Positions 17,791-26,868 of a stretch of 64,000 nucleotides of DNA are shown here, piece by piece. The translations under genes were made by a program, and so were the position numbers. Origin of the DNA: Tistrella mobilis (GTDB lineage: Bacteria; Pseudomonadota; Alphaproteobacteria; Tistrellales; Tistrellaceae); contig NZ_JBBIAB010000016.1 in assembly GCF_039634785.1 (NCBI RefSeq), positions 1-64,000 on the forward strand, written 5' to 3'. The first letter of the stretch is position 1. Each line of letters opens with the position of its first letter. The notes beneath the pieces are model-generated. The model was given only the letters and a program-made list of their open reading frames with translations, made no database searches and was not told the origin of the DNA.

Positions 17791-18417
17791 ATGGGCAGGC
17801 CGCGAGGCTTCGACCGCGAACGGGTCCTCGATCACGTGGTGGATCTGTTCTGGCGTCACGGATATGACGGCACCTCGGTAGAGGCCATCCGTCATGCCAC
17901 CGGCATCGGGCCCAGCAGCCTGTATGCAGCCTTCGGGGACAAGCGCACGCTGTTCTTCGAAGCGGTGGACCGCTACCGGGCGCGGGTGGTCGACAAGGCG
18001 CTTGATGGTCTGGAGCAGGATCGCGGCGACGGGCTGGCGGCGATCCGCGCCTTCTTCACCCGGGTGGTCGACGGCATCATTGCGGGTGAACGCCGCTGGG
18101 GCTGTCTGATGACCAATTGTGCGGTCGAACGCGCGCCCTGGGACGAGGCGGCGGCCGAGGCGGCGCGCGCGCATCTGCTCAGGGTTCGCGCGGCCTTTGC
18201 CGGTGCGCTGGCGCGCGGTGCGACCGGTGCCGACGAGACGCAGGTCACCGCCGTCGCCTCGATGCTGACCGCGGTGCTGCAGGGGCTGAACGTCATGGCC
18301 CGGGCGGGTTTTGGCCGCGCGCCCATTCAGGCCGCCGTCGATGCCGCGATCGCGAGTGCCGAGGGTGCCGCCATGCTGCCGGTTGCGCGCAGAATGCCGG
18401 CCGCCATCGCCTCCTGA
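17791..18417 (+). CDS. TetR/AcrR-family transcriptional regulator
   Basis: A 208-residue regulator. The N-terminal helix-turn-helix is MGRPRGFDRERVLDHVVDLF followed by YDGTSVEAIRHATGIGPSSLYAAFGDKRTLF, a textbook TetR DNA-binding domain. The C-terminal ligand domain resembles the TetR_C group with WGCLMTNCAVE. ATG 17791 follows a GAAGGAGAA ribosome-binding site. The in-frame start at 17764 is less likely. Its target is unknown; no efflux gene is directly adjacent. Confidence 0.9.
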   Translation: MGRPRGFDRERVLDHVVDLFWRHGYDGTSVEAIRHATGIGPSSLYAAFGDKRTLFFEAVDRYRARVVDKALDGLEQDRGDGLAAIRAFFTRVVDGIIAGERRWGCLMTNCAVERAPWDEAAAEAARAHLLRVRAAFAGALARGATGADETQVTAVASMLTAVLQGLNVMARAGFGRAPIQAAVDAAIASAEGAAMLPVARRMPAAIAS

Positions 18418-18671
18418 GCCGGGAGATCCGCGGCGGACGCTGATTTCGCGATGCAGAATGATCGTATTTGGCGGAATTATGCGGGACCCACTTGCTTTTT
18501 CTGTATCCTGGAGTAAACGTTTCGTAACGCGGTGGCCGTGAGCCCCGTGTCGAGAGCTTGCCGGACTGCCGCCGGGGGGGAGGGCGGTCCGGCCGTACGC
18601 CCGGTGTGGGGAAACCTGCGCCGGGCGTCCTCGTTTCAGAGACGGGATCTGCCCGTCCGATGCGATCCCCT

Positions 18672-18691
18672 AATTGCAAATAAGTCTCAAT
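18672..18691. promoter_or_regulatory. Fur-like operator upstream of the FecI-type sigma gene
   Basis: AATTGCAAATAAGTCTCAAT is a 20-bp AT-rich, imperfectly palindromic block (ATTG...CAAT ends) in very GC-rich DNA. It resembles Fur boxes of the TGCAAAT-A-NTCTCATT kind found before iron-responsive sigma factor genes. It directly precedes the FecI/FecR/receptor set, which is normally Fur-regulated. The match is by eye. Confidence 0.5.
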
Positions 18692-18746
18692 CTTGATATT
18701 CCGGGAGCTGACGGAGGCCGGGCGGACCGGCGGGCTCTTCGGGATA

Positions 18747-19280
18747 GTGCGGATCTTGGACCGAACGGCGCTCGACCGGCTCAACCACATCTATTCAGGC
18801 CGGCGGCGCATCCTGGTGCGCAGCCTGATGCCGATCGTCGGCAGCCTGGCGGTGGCCGAGGATCTGGCGCAGGAGACCTATCTGAAGGTCCGGGCCGCGC
18901 TGGCACAGAGCCAGATCCAGCATCTGGAACCCTTCCTTTTCCGCACCGCCCGCAATCTGGCGCTGGATCATCTGCGCCGGGAGCGACGCCAGGGCGCCGT
19001 GCTGCGCCAGGGCGAGGATCAGGACGATCTTGCCCATATCGCCGCCGACACGCCCAGCCCCGAGGCGGAAGTCGGCGACCGTCAGTTGCTCGACCGGCTG
19101 GAACAGGTGATGTCGCGGTTGACGCCGCGCCAGCGCCGGGTGATGGTCGCCTGCCGGCTGGAAGGCCGCAGCTATGCCGAGGTCGCGGCCGATCTCGGCG
19201 TGTCGACCAGCACGGTTCAGAAGGATCTGAAGGACGCGATGGCCGCCTGTCTGGGCAGTTTTACGGGTGGCGAGCGGTGA
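18747..19280 (+). CDS. fecI: ECF sigma factor, FecI type
   Basis: An iron-starvation-type extracytoplasmic sigma factor. Region 2 is visible as LAVAEDLAQETYLKVRAAL with FLFRTARNLALDHLRRERR. Region 4 is SRLTPRQRRVMVACRLEGRSYAEVAADLG, then STSTVQKDLKDA for -35 recognition. The reading frame is open up to a TTG at 18693, but that codon abuts the Fur-like box. GTG 18747, or TTG 18756, gives a family-like N-terminus (VRILDRTALDRLNHIYSG), so 18747 is used with reservation. The stop overlaps the GTG start of fecR. It should activate the receptor gene at 20437 when the receptor signals ligand binding. Confidence 0.85.
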   Translation: MRILDRTALDRLNHIYSGRRRILVRSLMPIVGSLAVAEDLAQETYLKVRAALAQSQIQHLEPFLFRTARNLALDHLRRERRQGAVLRQGEDQDDLAHIAADTPSPEAEVGDRQLLDRLEQVMSRLTPRQRRVMVACRLEGRSYAEVAADLGVSTSTVQKDLKDAMAACLGSFTGGER

Positions 19281-20272
19281 GCGGTTCCACGGATACGGCG
19301 CCCGTCGATGCCGCCCTGCTCGATGCGGCGCTGGAACGCTTCATCCGCGCCCGCGATGTCGATGCCGATCCGGCCGACCGGCAGGCGCTGGCCGACTGGG
19401 CGGCCGCCGACCCGGCCCATGAAGCCGCGCTCGCCCGGGTGGAGGCGATGTGGGGGGCCGATGCCTTCGCAGCGGCGCTCGTCAGAACGATGCAGCCGGC
19501 CCCGCTGCCCGCGTCGTCCCGGCCCGCGTCGTCCCCGTCGCGGCTGCGGCAGCGGGCATGGCCGCTGGCCCTGGCCGCCTCCGTCCTGCTCATGATCGGC
19601 ATCGGGGCGGCGCTCGACCTGCCGCTGCGGCTGCGGGCCGATGCGATCACCGCCACCGGCGAACGCCGGCTCGTGGTGCTGGCCGACGGGTCCCGCGTGA
19701 CGCTCGACACCGACAGCGCCATCGCGGTTACGATCGACGAGACCGGACGGCATCTGACCCTGCTGGAGGGCCGGGCCTTTTTCGAGGTCACGCCCGATGC
19801 CGCCCGGCCGTTCGACGTGGCGGCCGGACCTGCCAAAGTGCGGGTCACCGGCACCGCCTTTGCCGTGGGGTTCACCGCCGATGACGCGATCATGGTGCAG
19901 GTCCGCAGCGGCCGGGTGGAGGCGGGGGCCGCCGGCCGCAGCCGCGCGCTGGGTGCCGGCGACGCGCTGCGCCTGGACGGCACCGGCCCCGGCATCGTCA
20001 CCCATCCTGATCCCGCCCGCCCCGATCCCGCTCAGGGGCTGGGCTGGCTGGATGGCCGGCTGGTCTTCGTGGACCGGCCGCTCGGCGATGTCCTGGCCGA
20101 ACTCGACCGCTATCTGCCCGGGCGGATCCTGGTCACCGACCCTGCCATTGCCGCCCGCCGCGTCACCGGCAATTACCGGCTGGACGATCCGGCCGGCAGC
20201 ACGCTCGCCCTTGCCGCCGTGGCCGGCGCCGAGGTCACGCAGATCACCGGCAGGCTGTTGATTCTGCATTGA
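19277..20272 (+). CDS. fecR: FecR-family anti-sigma/signal-transducing protein
   Basis: A 331-residue inner-membrane regulator. An N-terminal cytoplasmic DUF4880-like helix region (ALERFIRARDV, ADWAAADPAHEAALARVEAM) would bind the sigma factor. One transmembrane segment lies at about 94-114 (WPLALAASVLLMIGIGAAL). The periplasmic FecR domain shows GERRLVVLADGSRVTLDTDS and VRVTGTAFAV. A C-terminal DUF4974-like part (GWLDGRLVFVDRPLGDVLAELDRY) contacts the receptor's signalling domain. It starts with GTG, overlapping the sigma gene stop (GTGA), so expression is coupled. Confidence 0.9.
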   Translation: MSGSTDTAPVDAALLDAALERFIRARDVDADPADRQALADWAAADPAHEAALARVEAMWGADAFAAALVRTMQPAPLPASSRPASSPSRLRQRAWPLALAASVLLMIGIGAALDLPLRLRADAITATGERRLVVLADGSRVTLDTDSAIAVTIDETGRHLTLLEGRAFFEVTPDAARPFDVAAGPAKVRVTGTAFAVGFTADDAIMVQVRSGRVEAGAAGRSRALGAGDALRLDGTGPGIVTHPDPARPDPAQGLGWLDGRLVFVDRPLGDVLAELDRYLPGRILVTDPAIAARRVTGNYRLDDPAGSTLALAAVAGAEVTQITGRLLILH

Positions 20273-20436
20273 AATTTTCCCGGCAGGCCGGGTGGCTGAG
20301 AATTTTCTTCAGAAAAATTTACGCGATCCGTCGCCCGGTGACGTCAGGTCTGCGGGGCGTAACTGCATACGAGACGCAATCGCAAGACATGCAGCGCGCC
20401 CCGCCCTTTCGGTGACGCACAGGCGGGACGATCTAC

Positions 20437-22926
20437 ATGACCAGACGGCATCAGCAGCGGCGCAACAGTGCCGGCCATCACGCCACCGGGCGCCCTGTCG
20501 CCATGGCCGGCGCAGCCCTGGTCGGCGCGGCGATTCTGGCCGGCGCCGGGATGGGCGCCAGCACGGCGGCGCAGGCACAGGGTGCGGCTGCCGTTCAGGA
20601 TCAGCAGCATGATTTCGACATCCCCAGCCAGCCGCTGGTCGGGGCGATCAACGCCTTCAGCGCCGCGACCGGCTGGAATGCGGGCTTCGCGGCCGGGCTT
20701 GATGCCGGCGTGGTTTCGCCCGGCGTGCGGGGCCGGCTGGAAAGCGAGCAGGCCCTGCGCCGGATGCTGGCGGGCACGGGGCTGACCTATCGCCTGACGG
20801 GGCCGCGGGCGGTGATGCTGGAAGCCCTGCCGCCCGCACCCGACGGGGCAACGCAGCTCGATCCGCTGACGGTGGATGCGGGGCGCCAGGGCACGGCGCG
20901 CGGTGCCGTTCCGGGGATCGTCGCGACCCATTCGGTGACGGCGTCGAAGACCGACACGCCGATCATGCTCACCCCCCAGGCGGTGTCGGTGGTCACCCGC
21001 GACCAGATGGACATGCAGGGCTCTGCCACCGTCTCCCAGGCGCTGCGCTATACGCCGGGCGTGATCAGCCAGTATGGCGATGTCGATCTTCGGGTCGACT
21101 GGTTCACGGTGCGCGGCTTCACCCCCGGGCGCTATCTCGACGGGCTGCGTCTGCCCTTCGGTGCGCGCGGCTACGGCCAGCCGCGTATCGAGCCCTACGG
21201 GCTGGAACGGATCGAGGCGCTGAAGGGCCCGGCCTCGGTGCTCTATGGCCAGAATGCCCCGGGCGGCCTGCTGAACATGACCTCCAAGCGCCCGACCGCC
21301 GAAACCCTGAACGAGATCGAACTCGGCACCGGCAGCTATGACCGCCGCCAGCTGGCCGGCGATTTCTCGGGCGCGATGGACGACGACAGGCGGCTGCTCT
21401 ATCGCCTGACCGTGCTCGGACGCCAGGCCGACACCGAGTATGATTATGTCGAGGAAGACAAGATCTTCGTCGCCCCGGCCTTCACCTGGGCCGGCGACGA
21501 CACCACGGTCACCATCCTGTCGCAGTATCAGAAGATCCGCTCGGAAGGCGGCGGCGGCGCGCCGGCCCTGCCGGCGGTGGGCACGCTCTACCCCCATCCC
21601 GACGGCTATATCCCGACCAGCCGCTTCGTGGGCGAGCCCGATTACGACCTGTTCACCAACGAACAATGGATGCTGGGCTACGAGGTCGAGCACCGGCTGG
21701 ACGATGTCTGGACCTTCAGCCACAGCCTGCGCTATGCCGATGTCGATACCGACACCCGCCGCGTGCAGGGCGCCCTGCTGGCGGACCGGACGCTCTACCG
21801 CTATGCCTGGGCCTTCCCCGAAACGGCGCGGACGGTAACCCTCGACACCCGGACCGAAGCGACATTCGAAACCGGCCCGGTGGGACACGACCTGCTGATG
21901 GGCGTGGACCTGCAGTACGAGCGCAGCCGTTTCGAGGAAACCGACTTCCCGCTGGTGTCGACGATCGACGTCTTCGACCCGGTCTATTCCGGCGGGATCA
22001 CCGTGCCGCCGGTGCTGACGACCATCGACCAGACCCGCCGCCAGGTGGGTGGATATATCCAGAACGTGATGAGCTACGGACGCTGGCATCTGATGCTCGG
22101 CGGACGCTACGACCATGCTCAGGCGAAGACGGACAACGATATCGTCAACAAGGCGGACGGCACGCATAACCAGTACACCATCCGCCAGAACGACGAAGCC
22201 TTCACCGGCCGCGCCGGTCTGGTCTATGCCTTCGACAACGGGCTGGCCCCCTATGTCAGCTACACCACCTCGTTCCAGCCGCTGGGCGGACGGAACGACA
22301 AGAATGAACCGCTGCAGCCGACCAGGGGTCGCCAGGCCGAGATCGGGCTGCGATATCAGCCGACCGGTTTCGCCTCGATGATCACGGTGTCGGCCTATCA
22401 CCTGGTGCAGCAGGACGTCGCCACCAGCACCTCGGGTGCCGCCTATATCCAGACGGGTGAGGTGGAGGTGAAGGGGCTGGAGGTCGAAGCCCATGCCGAG
22501 CTGGGCGACGGCTATCGCGCCATCGCGAGCTATGCCTACAGCGACAGCGAGATCACCGAGACCCTGCGCGAGACCCAGCGTGGCAAACAGCTGGCTTTCG
22601 TGCCGCGCAACACGGCGTCGCTCTGGCTGGACAAGAGCTTCGAGGACGGCTTTGCCCAGGGTCTGGGGCTTGGCGCGGGCGTGCGCTATATCGGCCATCT
22701 GTATGGCGACCTGAACAACGACTTCAAATCGCCGGGCGTCACCCTGTTCGATGCCGGGGTGCGCTTCGATCTGGGGCGGCTCAGCCCCGATGCCGCCGGG
22801 GCCAGCCTGGCGATCAACGCCACCAACCTGCTGGACGAGCGCTATGTCTCCACCTGCCTCTCGGCCACCGGCTGCTATTGGGGGCCGGGCCGGGCGGTGA
22901 CCGCCGCGATCAAGTACCGGTGGTGA
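20437..22926 (+). CDS. TonB-dependent siderophore receptor with signalling (STN) domain
   Basis: An 829-residue outer-membrane transducer. A signal peptide of about 48 residues ends near AAQAQG. The STN domain at about 58-112 (FDIPSQPLVGAINAFSAATG) talks to FecR. The plug follows, with QAVSVVTRDQMDMQG, IEALKGPASVLYGQNAPGG and LLNMTSKRPT. A 22-strand barrel ends in CYWGPGRAVTAAIKYRW with the terminal aromatic residue. The FhuA/FpvA-like siderophore-receptor subfamily is indicated, so the ligand is probably a ferric hydroxamate or mixed siderophore, not identified. It lies 164 bp after fecR, with room for a sigma-specific promoter. Confidence 0.92.
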   Translation: MTRRHQQRRNSAGHHATGRPVAMAGAALVGAAILAGAGMGASTAAQAQGAAAVQDQQHDFDIPSQPLVGAINAFSAATGWNAGFAAGLDAGVVSPGVRGRLESEQALRRMLAGTGLTYRLTGPRAVMLEALPPAPDGATQLDPLTVDAGRQGTARGAVPGIVATHSVTASKTDTPIMLTPQAVSVVTRDQMDMQGSATVSQALRYTPGVISQYGDVDLRVDWFTVRGFTPGRYLDGLRLPFGARGYGQPRIEPYGLERIEALKGPASVLYGQNAPGGLLNMTSKRPTAETLNEIELGTGSYDRRQLAGDFSGAMDDDRRLLYRLTVLGRQADTEYDYVEEDKIFVAPAFTWAGDDTTVTILSQYQKIRSEGGGGAPALPAVGTLYPHPDGYIPTSRFVGEPDYDLFTNEQWMLGYEVEHRLDDVWTFSHSLRYADVDTDTRRVQGALLADRTLYRYAWAFPETARTVTLDTRTEATFETGPVGHDLLMGVDLQYERSRFEETDFPLVSTIDVFDPVYSGGITVPPVLTTIDQTRRQVGGYIQNVMSYGRWHLMLGGRYDHAQAKTDNDIVNKADGTHNQYTIRQNDEAFTGRAGLVYAFDNGLAPYVSYTTSFQPLGGRNDKNEPLQPTRGRQAEIGLRYQPTGFASMITVSAYHLVQQDVATSTSGAAYIQTGEVEVKGLEVEAHAELGDGYRAIASYAYSDSEITETLRETQRGKQLAFVPRNTASLWLDKSFEDGFAQGLGLGAGVRYIGHLYGDLNNDFKSPGVTLFDAGVRFDLGRLSPDAAGASLAINATNLLDERYVSTCLSATGCYWGPGRAVTAAIKYRW

Positions 22927-22936
22927 CGGGGTCGTG

Positions 22937-24160
22937 ATGCGCGGCTTCCTGGTCAGGCTTCATCGCTGGGCGGGGCTTGCCACCGCACTCTTTCTGGTGC
23001 TGGCGGGGCTGACCGGCAGCGCCATCGCCTTCCGGCACGAGCTGGACGCCTGGCTGAACCCGGCGCTGTTCCAGGCGCCGGGGCGGGGGGCGGTGCTGTC
23101 GCCCGACCGGATCGCGGCGCGGGTGGCGGCGCTCGATCCCGGCATCGCCGTGACCGCGCTGCCGCTGAAACCGATGGCGGGAGAGGCGGTGCTGGTGACC
23201 GTGCTGCCGCGGCCGGGCAGCCCGCCGCCCGGCTATGACCAGGTCTTCGTCGATCCGGTGACCGGCGAGATTCTGGGCCGGCGCGACCAGATGACCGCGA
23301 TCATGCCCTTCCTTTATACGTTCCACTATTCGCTGACCGCAGGTCCGGTCGGCAAGTGGCTGCTGGGGGTGGTGGCGCTGATCTGGGCGCTGGATGCGCT
23401 GGTGGCGCTGTGGCTGACCCTGCCGCGGGGGCGGCTGCCCTTCACCCGTGGCTTCGGGGCCGGCTGGGCGCCGGCCTGGAAGATCAAGCCCGGCCTGTCG
23501 CTGCGCGGCGCCGGCAGCCATCGCCGGGTGCTGGATCTGCATCGCGCCCCGGGATTGTGGCTGTGGCTGGTGTTCCTGGTGCTGGCGATCAGCAGCGTGA
23601 CGCTGAACCTGGAAACCCAGCTGGTGCGGCCGCTGCTGGGCCAGGTGGCGGCGCTGTCGCCGAGTGCGCGCGAGATCGGCGCGCCGCGCTACCGGCCCGA
23701 CCCGCCGCCGCCGGCGCTCGGCTTCGAAGCGGCGGCGGCCCGCGCCGAAGCCTATGCCGCGGCCCGGGGCCTGGCGCCGCAGGCGGTCGATGCCTATCAC
23801 TATGCCGTCTTCGGGGTTTATATCGTCAGCCTGGACGAGGCGGCGCCGCATGATGTCTGGGCGATCGACACCGGCCACCCGCATCTCTATCTCGACGACC
23901 AGACCGGCGAGGTGCTGATGGCGACCATTCCCGGCCGGGGCACCCCGGGCGACGTGTTCCTGCAGGTGCAGTTCCCGCTGCATTCAGGCCGGATCGGCGG
24001 GCTTGCCGGTCGCATCCTGATCGCGGTGGCGGGCGTGGCGCTGGCGGTGGTTTCGGCCACCGGGGTGGTGATCTGGTGGCGCAAGCGTCGCGCGCGCCGG
24101 CAGGTTGCGGCGCGCGAGACCGCGGCCGCCCGAAAGGGGCCGGCATCGGCACGGGTTTGA
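22937..24160 (+). CDS. PepSY-associated membrane protein, iron-uptake linked
   Basis: A 407-residue protein with four predicted membrane helices. The first spans residues about 10-32 (GLATALFLVLAGLTGSAIAF) following the family start FLVRLHRWAGL. There is a large periplasmic PepSY region, then VLDLHRAPGLWLWLVFLVLAISSVT. The last helix is ILIAVAGVALAVVSATGVVIWW before an arginine-rich tail. PepSY_TM proteins of this type commonly follow siderophore receptor genes and are thought to reduce or release iron from the siderophore. It is 10 bp downstream of the receptor gene; a GTG one codon upstream is an alternative start. Confidence 0.85.
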   Translation: MRGFLVRLHRWAGLATALFLVLAGLTGSAIAFRHELDAWLNPALFQAPGRGAVLSPDRIAARVAALDPGIAVTALPLKPMAGEAVLVTVLPRPGSPPPGYDQVFVDPVTGEILGRRDQMTAIMPFLYTFHYSLTAGPVGKWLLGVVALIWALDALVALWLTLPRGRLPFTRGFGAGWAPAWKIKPGLSLRGAGSHRRVLDLHRAPGLWLWLVFLVLAISSVTLNLETQLVRPLLGQVAALSPSAREIGAPRYRPDPPPPALGFEAAAARAEAYAAARGLAPQAVDAYHYAVFGVYIVSLDEAAPHDVWAIDTGHPHLYLDDQTGEVLMATIPGRGTPGDVFLQVQFPLHSGRIGGLAGRILIAVAGVALAVVSATGVVIWWRKRRARRQVAARETAAARKGPASARV

Positions 24161-24235
24161 CTCGTCTCCATCCGATCGCATATCCATGACACTGCAAGGC
24201 CGGCCTGGTGCCGGCGGATCGCGTGCGAGGATGGG

Positions 24236-24751
24236 ATGACCGACACCCTGAGATGGGCGCTGCAGGGCAGCCCGGCCGATGGCGACAGCCGCGCCTATCG
24301 TTCTGCGCTCGGGCGCTTCGCGACCGGGGTGACCGTGGTGACCTGCCGCGATGCCGCGGGCCGGCCGGCGGGGCTGACGGTGAATTCCTTTACCTCGGTA
24401 TCGCTGGACCCGGCGCTGGTGCTCTGGTGCCTGGAGCGGACCTCCCCCAGCCTGAACGCCTTCACCACCAGCGGCCATTTCGCGATCAACGTGCTGGATG
24501 CCGATCAGCAGCCGCTTTCGGACCTGTTCGCGGACCCCGAGGCCGACCGGTTCGCCGGGCTTGCGGTCGAAGACGGGCTGGGCGGCGCGCCGCTGCTGCC
24601 GGGCTGTCTGGCGCGGTTCGAATGTGCGCTGCATGCGCTGCATGACGGCGGCGACCATGTGATTCTGGTCGGCGCCGTCCGGCGCTATGCCGAACGGCCG
24701 GGCAATCCGCTGCTCTATTTTTCAGGAGAGTATCGCCGGGTCGGCGGCTGA
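24236..24751 (+). CDS. Flavin reductase family protein (FMN-binding split barrel)
   Basis: A 171-residue protein of the HpaC/flavin-reductase-like group: YRSALGRFATGVTVVTCRD, GLTVNSFTSVSLDPALVLWCLE, and HFAINVLDADQQPLSDLFA are the standard conserved blocks. It reduces FMN or FAD with NAD(P)H, usually for a partner monooxygenase. No monooxygenase gene is adjacent. It is close behind the siderophore genes, so a role in reductive iron release from ferrisiderophores is also possible (inference). ATG 24236 has GCGAGG upstream. Confidence 0.88.
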   Translation: MTDTLRWALQGSPADGDSRAYRSALGRFATGVTVVTCRDAAGRPAGLTVNSFTSVSLDPALVLWCLERTSPSLNAFTTSGHFAINVLDADQQPLSDLFADPEADRFAGLAVEDGLGGAPLLPGCLARFECALHALHDGGDHVILVGAVRRYAERPGNPLLYFSGEYRRVGG

Positions 24752-24844
24752 TCCCGGTGAGCTTCCGTCATCGTCAGACTTGTCGAGGTACAGGCGAGCG
24801 CCGACATCCTTTCCAGGGACCACAGCGTCGAGGGGAGGAATGTC

Positions 24845-25303
24845 ATGCCAGATCGTGACTCGGTCCTGGCGGCGCTGGTGGCCGATGGGCAGTCGCTGGT
24901 TCACGACCAGCTGCCCGATCTGATCGGGCTGGCCGAGACGGTGGCGACCGTTGCGCGCGACGATCCGCGCCACCCGGCGGGGCTGGTGGCGGCACTGATC
25001 CGGGTCAGGACCCTGCTGATCGAGCAACTGCGTACCGAGGCCGGAATCGTGCACCCGCTGATCCGCCTGGGCGGCAGCCCGATGCTGGCCGACATGATCC
25101 GGGGCATCCAGGCGGGCCAGGCGGATATCGAGCGGGAACTCGACCGGATGCTGTCGATGACCGACGGCCTGAAGCCGCCGCCGGACGTGACGCCGTCCTG
25201 GGCGGCGCTCTATGTGGCGATCGGCGTCATGGCCGACAGGATCCGCCGTCGCCATGCGCTGGCCCGCACCGACGTGTACGGGCCGCTGGTCGCTGAGGCT
25301 TAG
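24845..25303 (+). CDS. Hypothetical helical protein, possibly hemerythrin-like
   Basis: A 152-residue all-helical protein. Histidine/acid pairs are spaced along the helices (HDQLPDLIGLAETV, HPAGLVAALIRVR, RTEAGIVHPLIRLGG, RRRHALARTDVYGPL). This is reminiscent of a worn hemerythrin HHE domain, but the full iron-ligand set cannot be assigned. GAGGGGAGGAATGTC gives a strong ribosome-binding site before ATG 24845. No signal peptide. Function unknown. Confidence 0.6.
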   Translation: MPDRDSVLAALVADGQSLVHDQLPDLIGLAETVATVARDDPRHPAGLVAALIRVRTLLIEQLRTEAGIVHPLIRLGGSPMLADMIRGIQAGQADIERELDRMLSMTDGLKPPPDVTPSWAALYVAIGVMADRIRRRHALARTDVYGPLVAEA

Positions 25304-25362
25304 CCGTCGCGGATCCGGGCTTAGCCTTTGCGGATCCGGGCCTAGCCCTCCCGGATCCACGT
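25300..25362. repeat. 21-bp tandem repeat (three copies) carrying stop codons
   Basis: Copies lie at 25300-25320, 25321-25341 and 25342-25362 around the core AGCC-N5-CGGATCC. The third copy is the 3' end of the leftward DUF2147 gene (W-I-R-E-G-stop). The other two extend it past the stop in the same frame, each with its own stop, because 21 bp is seven codons. The first copy also supplies the TAG of the rightward gene. Confidence 0.8.
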
Positions 25363-25845
25363 CTGGCTGCGGCCGAACAGCGACAGGCCGATGAAGCCGC
25401 GGACCTCCAGCGTGCTGCCGTCGGGCGAGAGCGTCATCTTCGCGTCGTAGATCTCGCCGTTCTTGGGGTCGAGGATTTCGCCGCCCTCGTAAGCCAGGCC
25501 GTCGCGGACCAGACCGGTCAGGATTTCCATGCCGACGATCTTCTGTCCGGCGCGGGTGTCGGTGCATTCATGGCAGACCGGATCCGGATCCTCGCCCGGC
25601 TCGCGGAAGAGTTTTTCGATCCGGCCGTACCAGCGGCCGTCCCGCTCAAAAATCCTGACCAGAGACCGTGGCTTGCCGGTTTCGTCGTCGATCGTCCGCC
25701 ACAGCCCGGCGGCATCGGGATTGCCGTGGGCGGCCTGATCGTCGGCAGACTGGGCCAGGGCTGGGCGGCCGGCGGCAAGAGCCAGGGGCAGGGCGGCAAG
25801 CCCGGCCAGCAGCAGGCGTCGGTTCAGACGGGCGGAAGAGGGCAT
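25342..25845 (-). CDS. DUF2147-family exported protein
   Basis: A 167-residue protein with an N-terminal signal peptide (RLNRRLLLAGLAALPLALAA, cleavage near ALAQSA), so it is periplasmic. The mature domain is a DUF2147 lipocalin-like beta-barrel: AAGLWRTIDDETGKPRSLVRI, a CHECTD segment with two cysteines, IVGMEILTGL, and the typical end LEVRGFIGLSLFGRSQTW. The molecular role of the family is not established. Start ATG 25845 places the signal peptide correctly. The gene end overlaps a 21-bp tandem repeat. Confidence 0.85.
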   Translation of the reverse strand: MPSSARLNRRLLLAGLAALPLALAAGRPALAQSADDQAAHGNPDAAGLWRTIDDETGKPRSLVRIFERDGRWYGRIEKLFREPGEDPDPVCHECTDTRAGQKIVGMEILTGLVRDGLAYEGGEILDPKNGEIYDAKMTLSPDGSTLEVRGFIGLSLFGRSQTWIREG

Positions 25846-26032
25846 GGAACAAGGGCCTCCGATGGGGGATGGGCGGTCGGCACAGGCCATCATCCTATGA
25901 TTGAACGGCGGCGGCAATCCTGACGGATCGGCAGGTTCCTGCCCGCTTGTGCATCCCCGGGGTTGCAAGCGTCATCAAAGCGCAGGCAGGCTGGCGCCAT
26001 AACAGATACGGAAACGCCCGGGAGCCCGCCAG

Positions 26033-26605
26033 ATGACCAGCCAGACCACACGCCTGCTTTTCGTTCGCCACGGCACCGCCACCCGCATGACCGAGGACCT
26101 GCGCGACCCGCCGCTGGCGCCGCGCGGCCGCGAGGAGGCGGCGGAGACCGCGGCGCATCTGGCGGCGCTGCTTGCAGGCCGGCGCCCCCGGCTGCTGGCG
26201 AGCCCGCTGGCCCGCACCACCGAGACCGCGACCATCATCGGTGCGGCGCTGGGGCTTGCGCCCGAACCCGCGCCCGCCTTTGCCGAGATCCCCTGGACCG
26301 ACGGCCAGCCGGTCGTCTCCCGCGCGGCCGACATCAAGGACTGGCTGGGGCGCGGCTGGGGCGACATGCCGGCGGCACAGCGCGCCTGGGCGGCCGGCGT
26401 GGTAGAGGCGGCCCGGGGCCTGTCGGGGCTGGTGGTCGTGGTGTCGCATTTCGTGCCGATCAACGTGCTGGTCGGCCATGCCCGAGGCAGTGACCGGGTG
26501 CTGGAATTCCGCCCGCGCCCGGCCTCGGTCACCATCTTCACCGCCGGGGCCGACGGCCTGGCGGTCGAATCGCTGGGGGCCGAAGACGAGAGCCTGTTCG
26601 CCTGA
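26033..26605 (+). CDS. Histidine phosphatase family protein
   Basis: A 190-residue phosphoglycerate-mutase-like phosphatase. The catalytic motif RHG is at residues 12-14 (LLFVRHGTA). The second-half histidine is in VVVVSHFVPIN, and the arginine pocket is in LLASPLARTTETA. Family members dephosphorylate sugars, nucleotides or small metabolites through a phosphohistidine; the substrate is not evident. Start ATG 26033 follows GGAGCCCGCC. Neighbours give no clear pathway. Confidence 0.88.
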   Translation: MTSQTTRLLFVRHGTATRMTEDLRDPPLAPRGREEAAETAAHLAALLAGRRPRLLASPLARTTETATIIGAALGLAPEPAPAFAEIPWTDGQPVVSRAADIKDWLGRGWGDMPAAQRAWAAGVVEAARGLSGLVVVVSHFVPINVLVGHARGSDRVLEFRPRPASVTIFTAGADGLAVESLGAEDESLFA

Positions 26606-26868
26606 TCGGACCCGCCTGCGAAGGTCGGTTGCGCTGCTGCGCGTCGTGCGTGTGTATTTTACAACCACATTCGACCATTGAAGCGCACCCGGCTTCGCGC
26701 GATACTGCGCCCCAAGAAGCAATGAGAAACATGGCGCCGGCTCGACAGGGCAGGACCAGAAGACGCCATGCCGCCTGGAACACCGGAGAGCCAGAGCCCG
26801 ATCAGCGGACCTGGCCGGCTGGGGCCGGCCGGGCCGGGGATCAGGGCCCGTGTGGAGGAGACGACGCC

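Noticed and set aside
18560-18593. GC-rich hairpin between the TetR and sigma genes as a terminator
   Set aside because: The stem has a mismatch and no T run follows; such stems are expected by chance at this GC content.
20363-20394. CTGCAT...ATGCAG dyad upstream of the receptor gene as an operator
   Set aside because: Only six bases per arm with a 20-bp spacer and no match to a Fur or ECF promoter pattern; too weak to annotate.
20344-22698. 784-residue leftward frame over the TonB receptor gene
   Set aside because: Antisense to an unambiguous TonB-dependent receptor; low-complexity translation.
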